From: Oscarella lobularis
Lineage: Eukaryota; Porifera; Homoscleromorpha; Homosclerophorida; Oscarellidae
Assembly: GCF_947507565.1 (NCBI RefSeq)
Contig: NC_089180.1
Location: 2,914,001 to 2,978,000, forward strand
Direction: 5' to 3'
DNA length: 64,000 nucleotides
The notes beneath the pieces were generated by a model. That model worked only from the letters and a program-made list of their open reading frames with translations. It did not search any database and was not told the origin of the DNA. A program made the translations under genes and the position numbers. Below are positions 10,152 through 20,263 of the stretch, one piece after another (position 1 is the first letter of the stretch; every line of letters begins with the position of its first letter).

Positions 10152-10328
10152 AAACATTGTTGTCAAAAGAGCGTTCAATTATGGGCGAGTTCGCGATTAC
10201 CAGACCCAATACGTATTTCATTAGAGCATGAAGGCATTTGGGCCTGCGTCCGGCACTTTCTCAAAATTACATCAAGCACCCCGTGAATCTGATAAACAGA
10301 CAGTGAGCCAAGAGTGGCTTAGTGATAG
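10152..10328 (+). repeat. ~177-bp dispersed repeat, copy 1 (inverted copy at 37642-37822)
   Basis: The stretch from TTGTCAAAAGAGCGTTCAAT through GATAAACAGACAGTGAGCCA is found in reverse orientation at 37642-37822 with about 80-85% identity by eye. Neither copy has an obvious conserved frame. This is probably an unclassified interspersed element. Confidence 0.7.
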
Positions 10329-10421
10329 GTGGAACAGGCCTACCCCGAATATAGAGCAATAATAAATCTTTTCCTCAAAGCTGTAAGACGGCGATAAATT
10401 TGCCATTGCCACTGTGATAAT

Positions 10422-10880
10422 CTAATGAAATTGACTCCTCTGCTTGATCAGCTCCTTTTTAACGAGTAGCTCTTCGCTCACAGTCTTCTGCAGCGTTTCG
10501 AGTTGTCGAGCAAAGCTTCCCAGCAATCGCCCATCCACTGTTGCTATCAGCTCTTCCCTCGGCGGCGTCGGCGTCCCAAACTGATCCTTCCAGCGTTCCA
10601 CCACAGCTGCCCTGTTCCCGTGTCAATCTTTGCACCGCGCGGCCTCATGAAATCAAGTCCAATAATCGGGTTCGCCAAAAGAGCGCTCGTTACCCCAAAC
10701 TCGTGTCTCGCTTCCAGTTCGCCAATCTTCACTACCATATTGCAGCAGCCGATTATCGGAATCTCTTCTTCTGCAGCCGCTCGTAATATGCTTCGTGGGG
10801 TCGCCGGCTTCATCGCATTTTTGTCAGCGAACGAACGCGAGCACAATGAAACAGTTGCGCAGGTATCAAACAGGTAGGCG
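10422..10880 (-). pseudogene. Gypsy retropepsin (aspartic protease) region, degenerate
   Basis: Minus-strand translation from about 10880 reads YLFDTCATVSLCS, then IPIIGCCNMVVKIGELEA, then LLANPIIGLDFM, the layout of a retroviral-type aspartic protease of Gypsy elements. The catalytic triad D-T-G has become D-T-C, so the enzyme should be inactive. The second part (10604-10422, VERWKDQFGTPTPPREE) is the linker toward reverse transcriptase, which is absent. It lies downstream of the gag and zinc-knuckle parts of the same element (10977-11967). Confidence 0.8.
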
Positions 10881-10976
10881 GCGTGAGGCGTGCCAATTTT
10901 TTCTACCGCGATAAGCGGATCGACGACGGCGCACGCGATGATCGACCCGATTGCTTCGCCTCATCGCGTTCCCACA

Positions 10977-11246
10977 TTAACAACCGAAACCTTGTGTTCC
11001 GTGATTCCTCCGTTTCTTTATCGCTTTTCTCTCGGACATTCTCGCAATGTCGCCTACTTCGTTGCAATTTAAACAACGGCGCCCCTCTCGCACAGAACAA
11101 TTTCCAACGTAATACCCGGTCTGTCCGCAACGGTAGCAAACTTGTTTGCCCGTATTCGACGATTCTGCCGCGTTCGATGTCGGCAGCGCTCTTTGCAGCG
11201 CGATCTGTTCGATTAACAGCTCCAGACGTGTCATTCGCTCATGCAA
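10977..11246 (-). pseudogene. Gypsy gag zinc-knuckle region, degenerate
   Basis: The frame contains CYRCGQTGYYVGNC and CLNCNEVGDIARMS, two CCHC knuckles that normally bind retroelement RNA. In the first, the zinc-binding H is Y. In the second, H is D and the last C is S. It continues the gag fragment at 11274-11967 in another frame. Confidence 0.8.
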
Positions 11247-11273
11247 GTCGGCGCTGTCACTTTCAACGCCGAC

Positions 11274-11967
11274 TTACTCCACTCGTCTGTCACCAACGGC
11301 ACCCCTAGACAGGTCGGCTGCGGCGCGAAATCTTCCTTGTTGACTTCCACGCGGCGGCAGTCGTCGTTCCCATCCCGGTCGCGCGGCGGCAGCGTCTCCT
11401 TCCCGGCGGCGATCTTGCAGCAAACGCAAGTCCTCTGTTTTCTCAATTGTCGCTTCGAACGTGGCGGGCGGATTCACTTCCAATTCATGTCGCAGCGAGC
11501 TCGGCAGTCCGGCGACAAAACGTTGCTTCAGCTGATCTTCTCTTTGCTCGGTCGAGCGTCGGCATTGCGCGTTTCAGTAGCTTCTCCAGGTCGTGCGCGT
11601 ATTCATCCACTGATTCACACCCGCGTCAGAATTTTCGCGCCTCCAGAAGTCGGTGCGCGTGCATTCTTTTCTTCCGCGTATTCGTCCCGAAAACTTTTCT
11701 CAAAGCGGCGACGAGGTCGTCGTAGCCTTTAATTTCTTGCTCCTCGCAGTGCTCGAACACTACCCAAGCGCGGTCCTTCAGGTAGGTGGGCAAATACAGA
11801 CGGCGAGCGTCAGCGTCCCATCCGTACGCCTTCGCGCAAACCTCGAACCGCCAGAGCCAGCGGTCAAGATTGCCGTCACCGAATTTTGATTGCGCGATTA
11901 ACGACGTGGACGATCGGCCGCGCAGCGGCTGCAGCCGCGTTGGCGTCGGCGTTTTCGTCGTTTTCAT
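11274..11967 (-). pseudogene. Gypsy gag capsid-like region, frameshifted
   Basis: Minus-strand frame 11967-11626 (MKTTKTPTPTRLQPLRG...) includes LDRWLWRFEVCAKAYGW, YLKDRAWVVFEH and LRKVFGTNTRKKRMHAHRL, the helical capsid pattern of Gypsy gag. After a shift near 11625 the match continues in a second frame (SVDEYAHDLEKLLKRAMP). After another near 11510 it continues in a third (LKQRFVAGLPSSLRHELEV), ending in an Arg/Pro-rich tail. The ATG at 11967 is only about 20 bp downstream of a primer-binding-site-like sequence (11985-12016), so this is a natural gag start. At least two frameshifts make it a pseudogene. Confidence 0.85.
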
Positions 11968-11980
11968 TCATCTCTTTGGA

Positions 11981-12017
11981 GCGTGCGAGTTCGAATCGCA
12001 GTCCTGTCACCAATGTA
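11981..12017 (-). promoter_or_regulatory. Primer-binding site of the Gypsy element (tRNA-Leu-like)
   Basis: On the minus strand the sequence after ...GTTACAT is TGGTGACAGGACTGCGATTC followed by GAACTCGCACGCTCC. This is the reverse complement of a tRNA 3' end including CCA and a T-loop GTTCGAATC. The match continues into a GGAGCGTGCG block typical of tRNA-Leu 3' halves, beyond the usual 18 nt. A 23-bp direct duplication (CTGTCACCAATGTAACGCAG) overlaps the end of the LTR. Confidence 0.65.
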
Positions 12018-12028
12018 ACGCAGCCCTG

Positions 12029-12583
12029 TCACCAATGTAACGCAGCGTGGGGGACGCTTTGGATTTCTCCTTTCATTAAGGCTTTGGAAGAGGAAGAGCG
12101 ACGCAAACACCTTTGGTAGGAGTCGCTGCGCCAACAGCGCAGGGTCTGGATCGTCAAATCCTCGATGCCTGCGTCCGCCGCCGCGGTGGCGGCGCCGATC
12201 CGGAAGCTGTACCCTGTGTACTTGCTGGCGTTGATTCCGCTTTGGATAGAGCTTGCTGCATACGCCGCACCAAAGCGTCCTTCCCGCGCGCGCCAGTTGT
12301 CCACCTGGACGTCCGCTAAGCTGTGGTGCAGCGCTGGATCAAACGGGGCGACTGCCGGCACCTTGAACTCTCCGGCGCGCAAAAAAACAAACCACCCGAA
12401 GCAACATGCCGTCCAAAGCATGCGGCCGTCCCTTCGTGGCTCTTCGTGCCCCCATGTCTTTCGGAGAGCTCGCATTGTGTCCGCCGTTACTAAAAATAAC
12501 CCTTCCGATAACTCTAACCCCTTAAGGAAGAGACGCACGATGCTGGATCGTCTACGTCTTTGAAGACGACGCCGACCTCGCAT
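12029..12583 (-). pseudogene. DIRS-type tyrosine recombinase, C-terminal part
   Basis: The frame of 184 residues matches the recombinase of DIRS retrotransposons: WTACCFGWFVFLRAGEF (first catalytic Arg region), FDPALHHSLADVQVD, then YTGYSFRIGAATAAADAGIE and LRCWRSDSYQRCLR. Active enzymes have H-S-F-R in the second box and a Tyr nucleophile near RYLR. Here those residues are Y and C, so the copy should be inactive. DIRS elements integrate circular DNA by this recombinase instead of an integrase. Reverse transcriptase of a DIRS element is found separately at 27.6 kb on the other strand. The neighbouring Gypsy LTR end abuts at 12018. Confidence 0.85.
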
Positions 12584-13349
12584 ACTTTAAAAGAATCGTC
12601 ATCGAACGACTCCGGCGCCGCCTCATCGAAGGCAACAGTAGCGTCGTATACGATTCCAAAGATCCAACCAGTTTTTCCGGAAACACAAAAAGACTTGGAG
12701 TACAAACGAGACGTCTACGAAGCCCTCGTTGAATTGAGGATTCTCTCTGTAACGGACCTGATCCGCCTGAGTCACCAAGGATTTCATTAATTAAAAACTT
12801 CTTTTGCTGGAAATTTTTTAACAGAAAAATATATCTGGGTCTGGAAAAAACCTTCCGTCTACAATTTTCAAACTATCGATCAATTTCAGAAGAGATTTGC
12901 CTTTTCGTTAGGCATCGTCTCTCCTACTTTGCGCTGCGTTAGTGCTTCATTCAAAGTCAAATTAACATTGCGATAGTCAGTTTTTCTTCGCAAATCCAGT
13001 TATTTAATGGTTTGAGCTTTGCGACTGGGGTGTTTTGCAAACGGTAGCTTGCTGCAACAGGATCTTTTTGTAATCAAACTTTATTAGAAGAAATCGCGTA
13101 AAACAACTTGTGAAACGGAATTCTTAGGTGAATAATTTCTAATAATATTGAGTATGTCTGCTGCATATTTCTTCTGCACCGACAAAGCCAGCAAGTCATC
13201 AACTGATGTGATTCCTAAAACTGCTTTCACTAGTTTGTCTACTTGGACTAATGGCATGACGCTATCAAGTCCTCTCAACCGATACCCGCATTCCCCTTGC
13301 TGTTTTGGAAAAATAAAATGTTTTTTATGTTTGTCTTAGCTTTAGCTGT
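12584..13349. other. No gene recognised
   Basis: Short ORFs on both strands (12560-12790 plus, with PVFPETQKDLEYKRDVYEAL; 13278-13084 minus, with VDKLVKAVLGITSVDDLLAL) look protein-like in composition, but I recognise neither. They could be exon relics. Confidence 0.25.
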
Positions 13350-13610
13350 TAATAGAAAGGGGAGCGAAGGCCGTCAGATACTAATAGAAACGAGAGCGAA
13401 GGCCGTTAGATACTATTAGAAACAAGAGCGAAGGCCGTCAGATACTAATAGAAAGACGAGCAAAGGCCGTTAGATACTAATAGAAAGACGAGCGAAGGCC
13501 GTCAGATACTAATAGAAACAAGAGCGAAAGCCGTCAGATACTAACAGAAAGGGGAGCGAAGACCGTCAGATACTAATAGAAACAGGAGAGAAGGCCGTCA
13601 GATACTAATG
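13350..13610 (+). repeat. Second 32-bp minisatellite, ~8 copies
   Basis: The unit is GTCAGATACTAATAGAAAGG plus GGAGCGAAGGCC, 32 bp, differing from the 6.1-8.1 kb unit mainly by AATAG for TTATAG and AAGGCC for AACGAC. Variants include AAACAAGAGCG and AAAGACGAGC. The same length and phase show common descent from one unit. Confidence 0.92.
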
Positions 13611-15158
13611 CAGCATTTTGACGCCAGTTGCGTTCGTTCACTGAAGTAAAAGTAAGACCCGATAGAGACTGCGAATGAAACGGTTTGGCACAAACTCCGT
13701 ATTGTAGGAAAGCAACGAGAACATACCGTAGCTCGAAACGTTGTATTATCCTACAGTTACTTTACTCAAAAAACTTAACGCAATCCCGAAACTCTTCTAC
13801 AGATCAGAGTCCTCTGGTATTACAGGATAGAGCTCAGATGACCATCTTGCAGCGATGACAAAATTACCGAGACACTGGTGAGAGCAGAGACGAAGCGAAG
13901 TTTTGACGTTGTGAATCGAATGAATGAAGTGGAAAGGTTAAGAACAGCTAGGGAAATCTCGCATCAATGAAACGACATTCCACCCGTAATGTGTCTGTCG
14001 GACAATTACGATTAAAGGAATTATGAGGAAAAACTCTTTAATGTAGAGGAGTTGCTATAACGCAAGGGTTCCGATTGCAGGACCGTTAAGCAGTCTCTAC
14101 AGCTGACAGGCATAATCAATATGTATGTACCAATACCTGATCTGTAGGTAAAATGTACGGCAGCATATGTGTTGGCCAAACAGAAGGAGTTACGTTCTAC
14201 GGCAGACAAAAGTCGAAGATCTACTGGAGGATTCCACCAATCTCCTTTCCCAAAGAGAGATCGGCAATAAATAGAATTTTCGCAACAGGAGTTGGCAAAA
14301 CAGGAATTTTGGGTGGGTGCATTGCCCGTGGGAGTACGTATACACGGTTGGCGCGGTGGTTTCCCATATTAAGGTACACAGGAAAACCTCTCCCCCGCGT
14401 TCCCATCAACGCAGTAACGTTTTGACAAGCTTGCATCAATAACGAGAAGAATCAGAATAAAGCAAATGTAACTATATAGATTTCAAGAAAAACATTGTTG
14501 TTTGGAAAACAACTTCAATCGGTTAACTCTGCGTCTTACAACGACTCTTCCTAGATTGGACACTTTGGGCTGGCGAGAGATTCCTACAAAGTCAGTGGCG
14601 TGTTCAATAAAGGAAATAGTTGAAAAAACATTTGTCAGGTGAGCCGATTTTCTAAGATGAACATTTACTATAAGATAAAGTAGTATGCTTCAGTGAAAAA
14701 TTGAAGTTTCTGCTAAATATGTTTTTAGCGCTTTTTAATGGAAAGCCCTGCCATGGAAAAGGGCATGTTCAACTCTTTATGACAAGAGACGAGCAGAAAT
14801 TGGATATACCGGTAGATATACCATATTTTGATCCCGTAGAGAAATGTAGTCGCGAGAGCTCATGTTCCGCTGAGCAGCGGCGTCATCTAGACTTCTGCAA
14901 TCGCGTTGGAGTCGCCGAATTGCCTGCTAGTAAACATATACTACCGGCAAGCTTATTTTCCGCTGCACTTGCTTATTTAGGAGGGACTGCTCGCAGCCAA
15001 AGTTTGGGCAATATTCCATCTTTGTGCCGCCTGCCAGCCCTTTGCTAACATAACGCCGACAAGCCTCCCCCAACTGACAGAAGTTAATGTGACTGCTCTG
15101 TTGCAGTCAAACTTTTATCTAGTTTTAAAAATCCAGAACTTTCTACAAGGCTTCTGAT
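13611..15158. other. No firm gene; unassigned ORFs
   Basis: An ORF at 14701-15048 (plus, 115 aa) begins with a hydrophobic stretch, MKFLLNMFLALFNG, that could be a short signal anchor, and has several Cys residues. An ORF at 14439-14221 (minus) is unassigned. I see no domain, TIR or repeat that explains this stretch. Confidence 0.25.
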
Positions 15159-15336
15159 TGTTACGTCAGGGTATACCGAAAGACAAACAGACAAACACGT
15201 TTAGATATTGCAAGATCTCGTTTGAGAGCCCCTCTCACCAATGTTCAAGTTAGGCGTGTAGTGTACGTGCATACATGTATATTGAGACACATAGTAGACG
15301 TTACATCATCAGACATCGTGCTTACCAGATCCTACG

Positions 15337-15390
15337 TGGTGGCAGGAGTGGGGTTTGAATCCACGCCCACTTTAGTGGAGCAGAGCTCGG
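15337..15390 (+). promoter_or_regulatory. Extended tRNA-Leu-like primer-binding site of a Gypsy element
   Basis: TGGTGGCAGGAGTGGGGTTT continues as GAATCCACGCC and then CACTTTAGTGG. The reverse complement reads like a tRNA-Leu 3' half: a possible variable arm (CCACTAAAGTGG), a T-arm (GGATTCAAACC), an acceptor strand and CCA. CCA is not encoded in eukaryotic tRNA genes, so this is a retroelement primer site, not a tRNA gene. A gag relic follows at 15485. The LTR should end just before 15337; a possible LTR start is TGTTACGTCA near 15159, the same word that starts the LTR at 45507. Confidence 0.7.
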
Positions 15391-15484
15391 TGACAGGAGT
15401 GGAAGGCTACAATGCTGAATTTGGAAGGATTACATATGCCTACGTACGGTGATTTGGCGGTGAGAAACCCGACCAGCGGGAGAA

Positions 15485-16246
15485 GATATGCCGGACAACA
15501 TCAAAAAGGTCTGTGCTTCTGCCTGATATTGGTGACAAAGGGCAAGACGCCTTTGAGACGTTCAAATCGGATTATGAAGGGGAAAAGGACAAATTCGCTC
15601 TCGTGCTCGAGAAATTCGAGAAATATTGCATCCCTCATTTAGACGAATCTTACCTGCAAACGATATCAATTCTTCACGCGATATTAGGAAATCGGCGAAA
15701 CGGTTAAAAAAAGACGTGACGGACTTGCGTAAGTTCGCACAAACGTGCGCGTTAGGAACGATACGGGTCTCGTTGATCGGTGACAGATTGGTTGTGGGGC
15801 TTTTGGACCACCGGGTGACAAAAAGACTCTTCTCCGCAGATGATCTCATCCTTGAAAAGGCTTTGGAAATATGTCGCTCAGAAGAGATGGCGGTGGCACA
15901 AACGAAAAGAATGGAGGACGTCAAAAGGAAAGCAAACGTGGACGCAGTGGTCACCGTGCGAGATGAACTTCAACCAGAAAGAATTTTTGCGGTACAGAGG
16001 CAACAGGACAGTAAACAAAGTGGGAAGAAGGAATGTACACGATGCGGAAGAAAACATGCTCTCCGGAAGTGTTTTGCATGGGAGAAAACGTGTTTGAAAT
16101 GCCAATGGACGAATCATTTTGCATACCACATGTGTCGCACCGAAACGGTAAATTCCGTGGTGCAGAGAAAAGGATGCGAACAAAAGAGAAATCTGAAGAA
16201 TGCGATCCAACCACAGCGGAAGACCAAAGAGAGAGAGTTGAAGTAA
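15485..16246 (+). pseudogene. Gypsy gag with CCHC knuckles, frameshifted
   Basis: Frame 15513-15707 gives GDKGQDAFETFKSDYEGEKD and FEKYCIPHLDES. A shift near 15625-15700 leads into frame 15626-16246 with KDVTDLRKFAQTCALGTIRV, LIGDRLVVGLLDHRV and DDLILEKALEICRSEEMA. These blocks are typical of the gag-like N-terminus of K02A2.6-type Gypsy elements. Two zinc knuckles follow: CTRCGRKHALRKC and CLKCQWTNHFAYHMC, with all metal ligands present. Another shift is needed near 15500 to reach MPDNIKKVCAS. Protease and reverse transcriptase are missing downstream; the frame ends at 16246 in a Lys-rich tail. Its primer site is about 150 bp upstream. Confidence 0.88.
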
Positions 16247-16642
16247 CACCGGCGTTAAAACAGCAGTCGGTCGATAAGGCAAAGACAAGAAAACAAGGGA
16301 CAAAAATTGGGAAGACGCACGAGGGGAAAATATATTAACTGGTTGTATTCGGTCAAATAGGGGTAGTGAGATCTCAACCAAAGATGGCTTTTGTTGTTCT
16401 AGATCTAATGATGCGATGAAAAGTTGACAGACTACTCTCTGTCCAGCCTGAGTTGGCCGATCAGAAAGTGCCAATAAAATCTCTATCCTTGGGCGTAGAC
16501 GCGCCGCTCTTACCTTGTTCAAAAGCGCGGAACGACGGGAATTTTGGTGGACTGCTTTCGCGTTGATATCTACAAGTCCTAGTGTGCAGCACTGGTTACG
16601 CATGTCAAAGAAGAAGTGGGTGTTGCTAATTCTATTATGCAA
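16247..16642. other. No gene recognised
   Basis: This is the interval between the Gypsy gag relic and the Tc1/IS630-like gene. A long minus-strand ORF here mostly mirrors the gag frame and has no family resemblance. Confidence 0.35.
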
Positions 16643-17785
16643 TTAAGTGACGTCAAGCTCCGTAACGAGATTCCTCTTTTTCAGTTCCTTATCCTGTTCG
16701 TCTAACTCGTCTTCGGTCTCGTCATCGCTGTCTTCCGTTGCATTTTCGCCCTCGCCGTCTTCCACCTCGCTGTCAGTCTTTCCCACTTCTATAATAAATC
16801 TCTCTACTGCTTCTTCTTGTAGGCCGTCTTTCTCCCAAAATTGGCGCTCCTCTTTTTCTGAGTGACGACAGAAAGCTTCCCACATTTCAGGTGTAACAGA
16901 ATCGAACGCTTGTGGTACCATCTCTAAAAGATCTTTGAGCCTGAACGTTTTGTTGTTTTTTTCTCAGATACCCTTTCACCTGCGCCCATGCCAGCTCGAT
17001 CGGATTGAGCTCGCAGTGAGCTACAGGGGTACGGAGGACATCAAATCCTTTCCGATGAGCGAGGTTATTTACAACAAATTTTTTGGTAGGCTGCGCAAAC
17101 GAAATTTTCTCGAAAAGTCTTTTTTCAAGTCGTAGTTGTCCCACGGGATTTTGTGCTGAGTAAGCCATTCCTGCATATCAGATTTACGCGACAATTTGGT
17201 CGGAATTTTCTCAATCACAAAATTATGGTACGGGACGTTGTCAAGAACAATTACAGAATTTGGAGGACAGTTCGGCAACAGCTTCGTCTCGAACCATTCA
17301 TTAAAGTGCGAGGAGTTCATTTCATCGTGATAGTCTCCACTATGCTTTTTTGACAGAAAGACCAAGTCGGCGTTTGATATCCACCCCTTGCTCCAGCCTA
17401 CAATTTATATACTATTTATTGTTCCAAATTTTATGATTAATGTACCTGCATGCAATATTATCAATCTTTGGCCTTTGCCGCTTGGTCTTTTCCACCCTCC
17501 TTTCCCATCGTTATCGATCCAGATTCTCTCGGGTGCGATATGTGAATTTGCCCACGTCTCGTCAAGGAAGATCAAAGGCCGCTCTTCAGCACGGTATTTC
17601 TTAATGGCTCGAAGGAATTTGTGCCTCTGTACGATAATCTCTTTTCTTTCGTAAAAATATATTTTATCGTTTCGTTTAAGATATTTGAATCCCATCCTTT
17701 TCAACAAAAGTGCTAAAGTGGATCGATCACCATCGAAGACGCTTTTTTCTTTAATGTTCGCCAGCAGCATTGACAAGGTCGGATA
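16643..17785 (-). pseudogene. Tc1/IS630-like (DDE_3) transposase with a 48-bp intron
   Basis: Read 17776 to 16643 on the minus strand, the DDE_3 blocks are in order: RPLIFLDETWANSH (first D); after an intron GWISNADLVFLSKKHSGDYH; PPNSVIVLDNVPYHN (second D); KFVVNNLAHRKGFDVLRTP; HCELNPIELAWAQVKGYL (catalytic E); and a C-terminal acidic tail (EVEDGEGENATEDSDDE). A GT-AG intron at 17445-17398 joins LIILHAG to WSKGW in frame. Two single-base shifts break the frame, one near 17115-17125 and one near 16960. Both lie in A runs. The N-terminal DNA-binding domain is missing beyond about 17785. Apart from these two indels the copy looks well preserved. Confidence 0.88.
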
Positions 17786-17863
17786 AATTTTATTTTAACA
17801 AGGATTCATTCTAAATCTTTTTGAGATCGATACGTTATGGTCAGATACCGAACTAATTAAAAG

Positions 17864-18630
17864 AATCAAAGACGAATTCCTTGAGAAATTCGACTACGAT
17901 TATGACGTTGGGTAATGATAACGTACATTGACTATATCGTACGTGAATTACGTTTTTAGCGTTGAACTCCACATGGCCGTTGGCCTTTAACTTATCAGGC
18001 CAAAACTTCCAGAAGGAAAACAATTGGGCGGAGTAACAGTGCAAAAGTTCTTCAAGCAAAAGATTATTTACGTCATTCCTGAACGAGATCTGGATGATAA
18101 GGTGGTGACGTGTGCTTTTAGAAATGTGTCTTATCTCAGATTGTTACATACGTACCCCATGACACAGCCAAAGTTGTTCGTGAGCACCGTCCAGCTACGC
18201 CCTCATTGTCGTCTCCTTTACTGAAACGGCGTAAAGTACGAATGGAGGACAAGCCGAAGACGGAGAAGACTCCAGAGAACGTGACTTCATCTTACAAGTA
18301 AAAAGAGCTTTGCAGTTTCTGACGTCGTTTATAACATATGAACCAGATTGTACACATCGTGCGCTGTTATTTCTATTTCTTCGTCTGATTCTGAGGGCGA
18401 GGGCGGAACAATGGGGAAAAGATCGCTGATGCTATTGATAAAAGCCCGGCAGCGGCTGACATCGAGTATGATGGACTAGTAAGGTCCACGCAAGCGAACG
18501 TTGTTGTAATTGCGTGTGTAGAATCAATGAGGAGCTGAACATATTTCGCAAGTTTGGGGCTATGTAATAATTCGATCACAAGGACTTCGAAAGGTTTGAT
18601 GTACGCCGCCAACACTTAGTTTCCGACTCA
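17864..18630. other. No gene recognised
   Basis: Only short ORFs are present. One contains VRYLVTSN-free, low-information sequence, and none matches a family I know. It may hold the missing 5' parts of the HECT-like relic. Confidence 0.25.
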
Positions 18631-19060
18631 ATGCGAGCCTTCAAACAACATAGAATTACCTGGAAATCTCTTTTTAAAGTTCGATTCGTGGGTCAGTGTG
18701 GTGTCGATGACGGGGGGCCACGACGCGACTTCCTAACAAGAGTTCTTCAGAAACTCCTTGACGGTCCATTGGTTTGTGGCAAAGCCGGTCATCTACTTCC
18801 CGCGAAAAGTCCCAAAGATCTCATTGAAGAAAAATAGTATTTCCTTAGAATGATGGTGGAATTGTCCATTTTGCAGGAAGTTCCATGCCCCTCTGTGTTT
18901 GCCACGTATGTGTCCTAGACATACGGTACTACATTGTTCCATTTCCCAACTAGGTCTTTCGTGTGTTACATTATCTACGGCCTTTGCAGCCCTTCCGTAG
19001 AAGAAGTCTGCGATTCTACGATGTTCGATTGCCTGACGGCGGTACGTACAAGATCTGATA
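18631..19060 (+). pseudogene. HECT-domain relic
   Basis: The first frame gives KVRFVGQCGVDDGGPRRDFL, matching the N-lobe motif of HECT E3 ligases (V-x-F-V-G-E-x-x-V-D-x-G-G-P-R-R-E-F). After a shift near 18830 the next frame gives YFLRMMVELSILQEVPCPSV, matching the HECT motif with SxxQGGP. It then gives YGLCSPSVEEVCDSTMFDCL. The C-lobe with the catalytic Cys (LPxAxTC) is not found. HECT domains occur both in host ligases such as G2E3 and inside some animal transposons. I cannot decide which source this came from. Confidence 0.65.
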
Positions 19061-19627
19061 ATAATTGTATTTTTTTCATTTCGTTTACGACAGTTGAACA
19101 ATGGAAAAATGTGACGACAACGTGAGATGTGTTGTTGGTGACGAACAATTCGACTTTCGTTTCGAATTGGGCTTTGAGAAGCCAGCCCAGACATTTACGC
19201 TCAGAGACAGAGATGCCCCCGTTTCAGCTGCTGCCAAGAACAACGTCAGTTATACGTCTCTAATACGTTACATCATAGAAAATAGAGAGGAATTGGAAAC
19301 TTGCCTAGTCACACGTAGTTACAGTGTATTCTTGAGGGTCCTATGTGTGTCTCGCAAATGGCTTTCAAATCCCCGGATAACGCTCGCTGCTCCCAACAAT
19401 TTCTCCCAGACACCGTTCGAAGTCTTAGTCCATATAGCTTTTCACGCTTCTTCCAAAGGTAGGTGTATTGGCAGGTACGTATAGTTTGTTTAACCAAGGC
19501 CGGAATCACGTTCCATTCGCGGTCACTCCTACATGGGAAACGGGGGGCCGTCCCACATCTGAACAATAAAAGCCAGACGTATCAAAATCGGATAGATGTA
19601 GTCAACGCGCTGTCTCTGGATTAGCCG
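19061..19627. other. Unassigned ORF region
   Basis: The frame at 19101-19484 (127 aa, plus) reads DFRFELGFEKPAQTFTLRD and lies directly after the HECT relic. It may be a decayed continuation, but I recognise no motif. Confidence that it is a gene is low. Confidence 0.25.
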
Positions 19628-20263
19628 CAGGGCCGGCGCGACGGGTCTGGCAGGTACGGCAGCTGCCGGACCAACATTTTGTAAAGCCAAAAAAATATAT
19701 TGACGTTAGGCAGTCTGGCCGTAGCTATATCACGTGTAGCGGATTAGTGTACATATACAGGCCGATCTTCACAAAGAAGAGCTTTCAGCACAGCTAGAAA
19801 TACTACAATGTGACTTTGCAGTTGAGGGCAAATCCTTTGATGAAGTTAAGATTAACAATATATTGACATGTCTACGCAATCTTTCGCCAAACTAGAAGAG
19901 CTTTTTATGCCAAATGGGCACTGTATCTTCTTTACCTTTTGTTCTACCTGCCACAAATGCTACAAGCGAAAGATCCTTCTCTACTCTGAGAAGAATTAAA
20001 TCCTATCTTCGGAATTGAACGGGGCAGGAGCGACTAAATCCGTTAATGACTCTGAGCTCATACAAAGAAGAACTAGACAAACTAAATCTTTTAGAAGTAT
20101 CAAACAAATTTGTTACGGATAATGAAAGTAGGCTAAGATTTTTCGGAAAATTTAAACTCTGAGTGAGTTAATTAAAAACCTTGTCTTGAATGGGCGTGTT
20201 CAAAAAAATTTCGAAGCGCGCAAAAAGTGCCTGGTCAACTTCAAAAACGCTCCGCCGGCTCTG
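19628..20263 (+). mobile_element. Second hAT-type relic, internally deleted
   Basis: The left end is CAGGGCCGGCGCGACG (19628). The right end, inverted, is CAGAGCCGGCGGAGCG (to 20263). The flanks show TAGCC(G) on the left and TAGCC(T) on the right, a 5-6-bp duplication. It is about 636 bp long and holds only a transposase tail. The terminal sequences match the element at 170-1245 in layout (CAGGGCCG / CAGAGCCG), so both belong to one hAT group. Confidence 0.75.
19925..20163 (+). pseudogene. hAT transposase C-terminal fragment
   Basis: Plus-strand translation gives FVLPATNATSERSFSTLRRI followed by KSYLRN, a stop, then GQERLNPLMTLSSYKEELDK. This is the hAT dimerisation domain seen also at 438-1094. 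A TGA interrupts it after YLRN. It is flanked by the hAT TIRs at 19628 and 20263. Confidence 0.8.

Noticed and set aside
10503-12563. Long plus-strand ORFs opposite the Gypsy gag-pro and DIRS recombinase
   Set aside because: They are antisense shadows of GC-rich coding sequence; the minus strand carries the recognisable domains.
15337-15390. A tRNA-Leu gene
   Set aside because: Only a 3' half is present. CCA is encoded (it is not in eukaryotic tRNA genes), and the position just before a Gypsy gag fits a primer-binding site.
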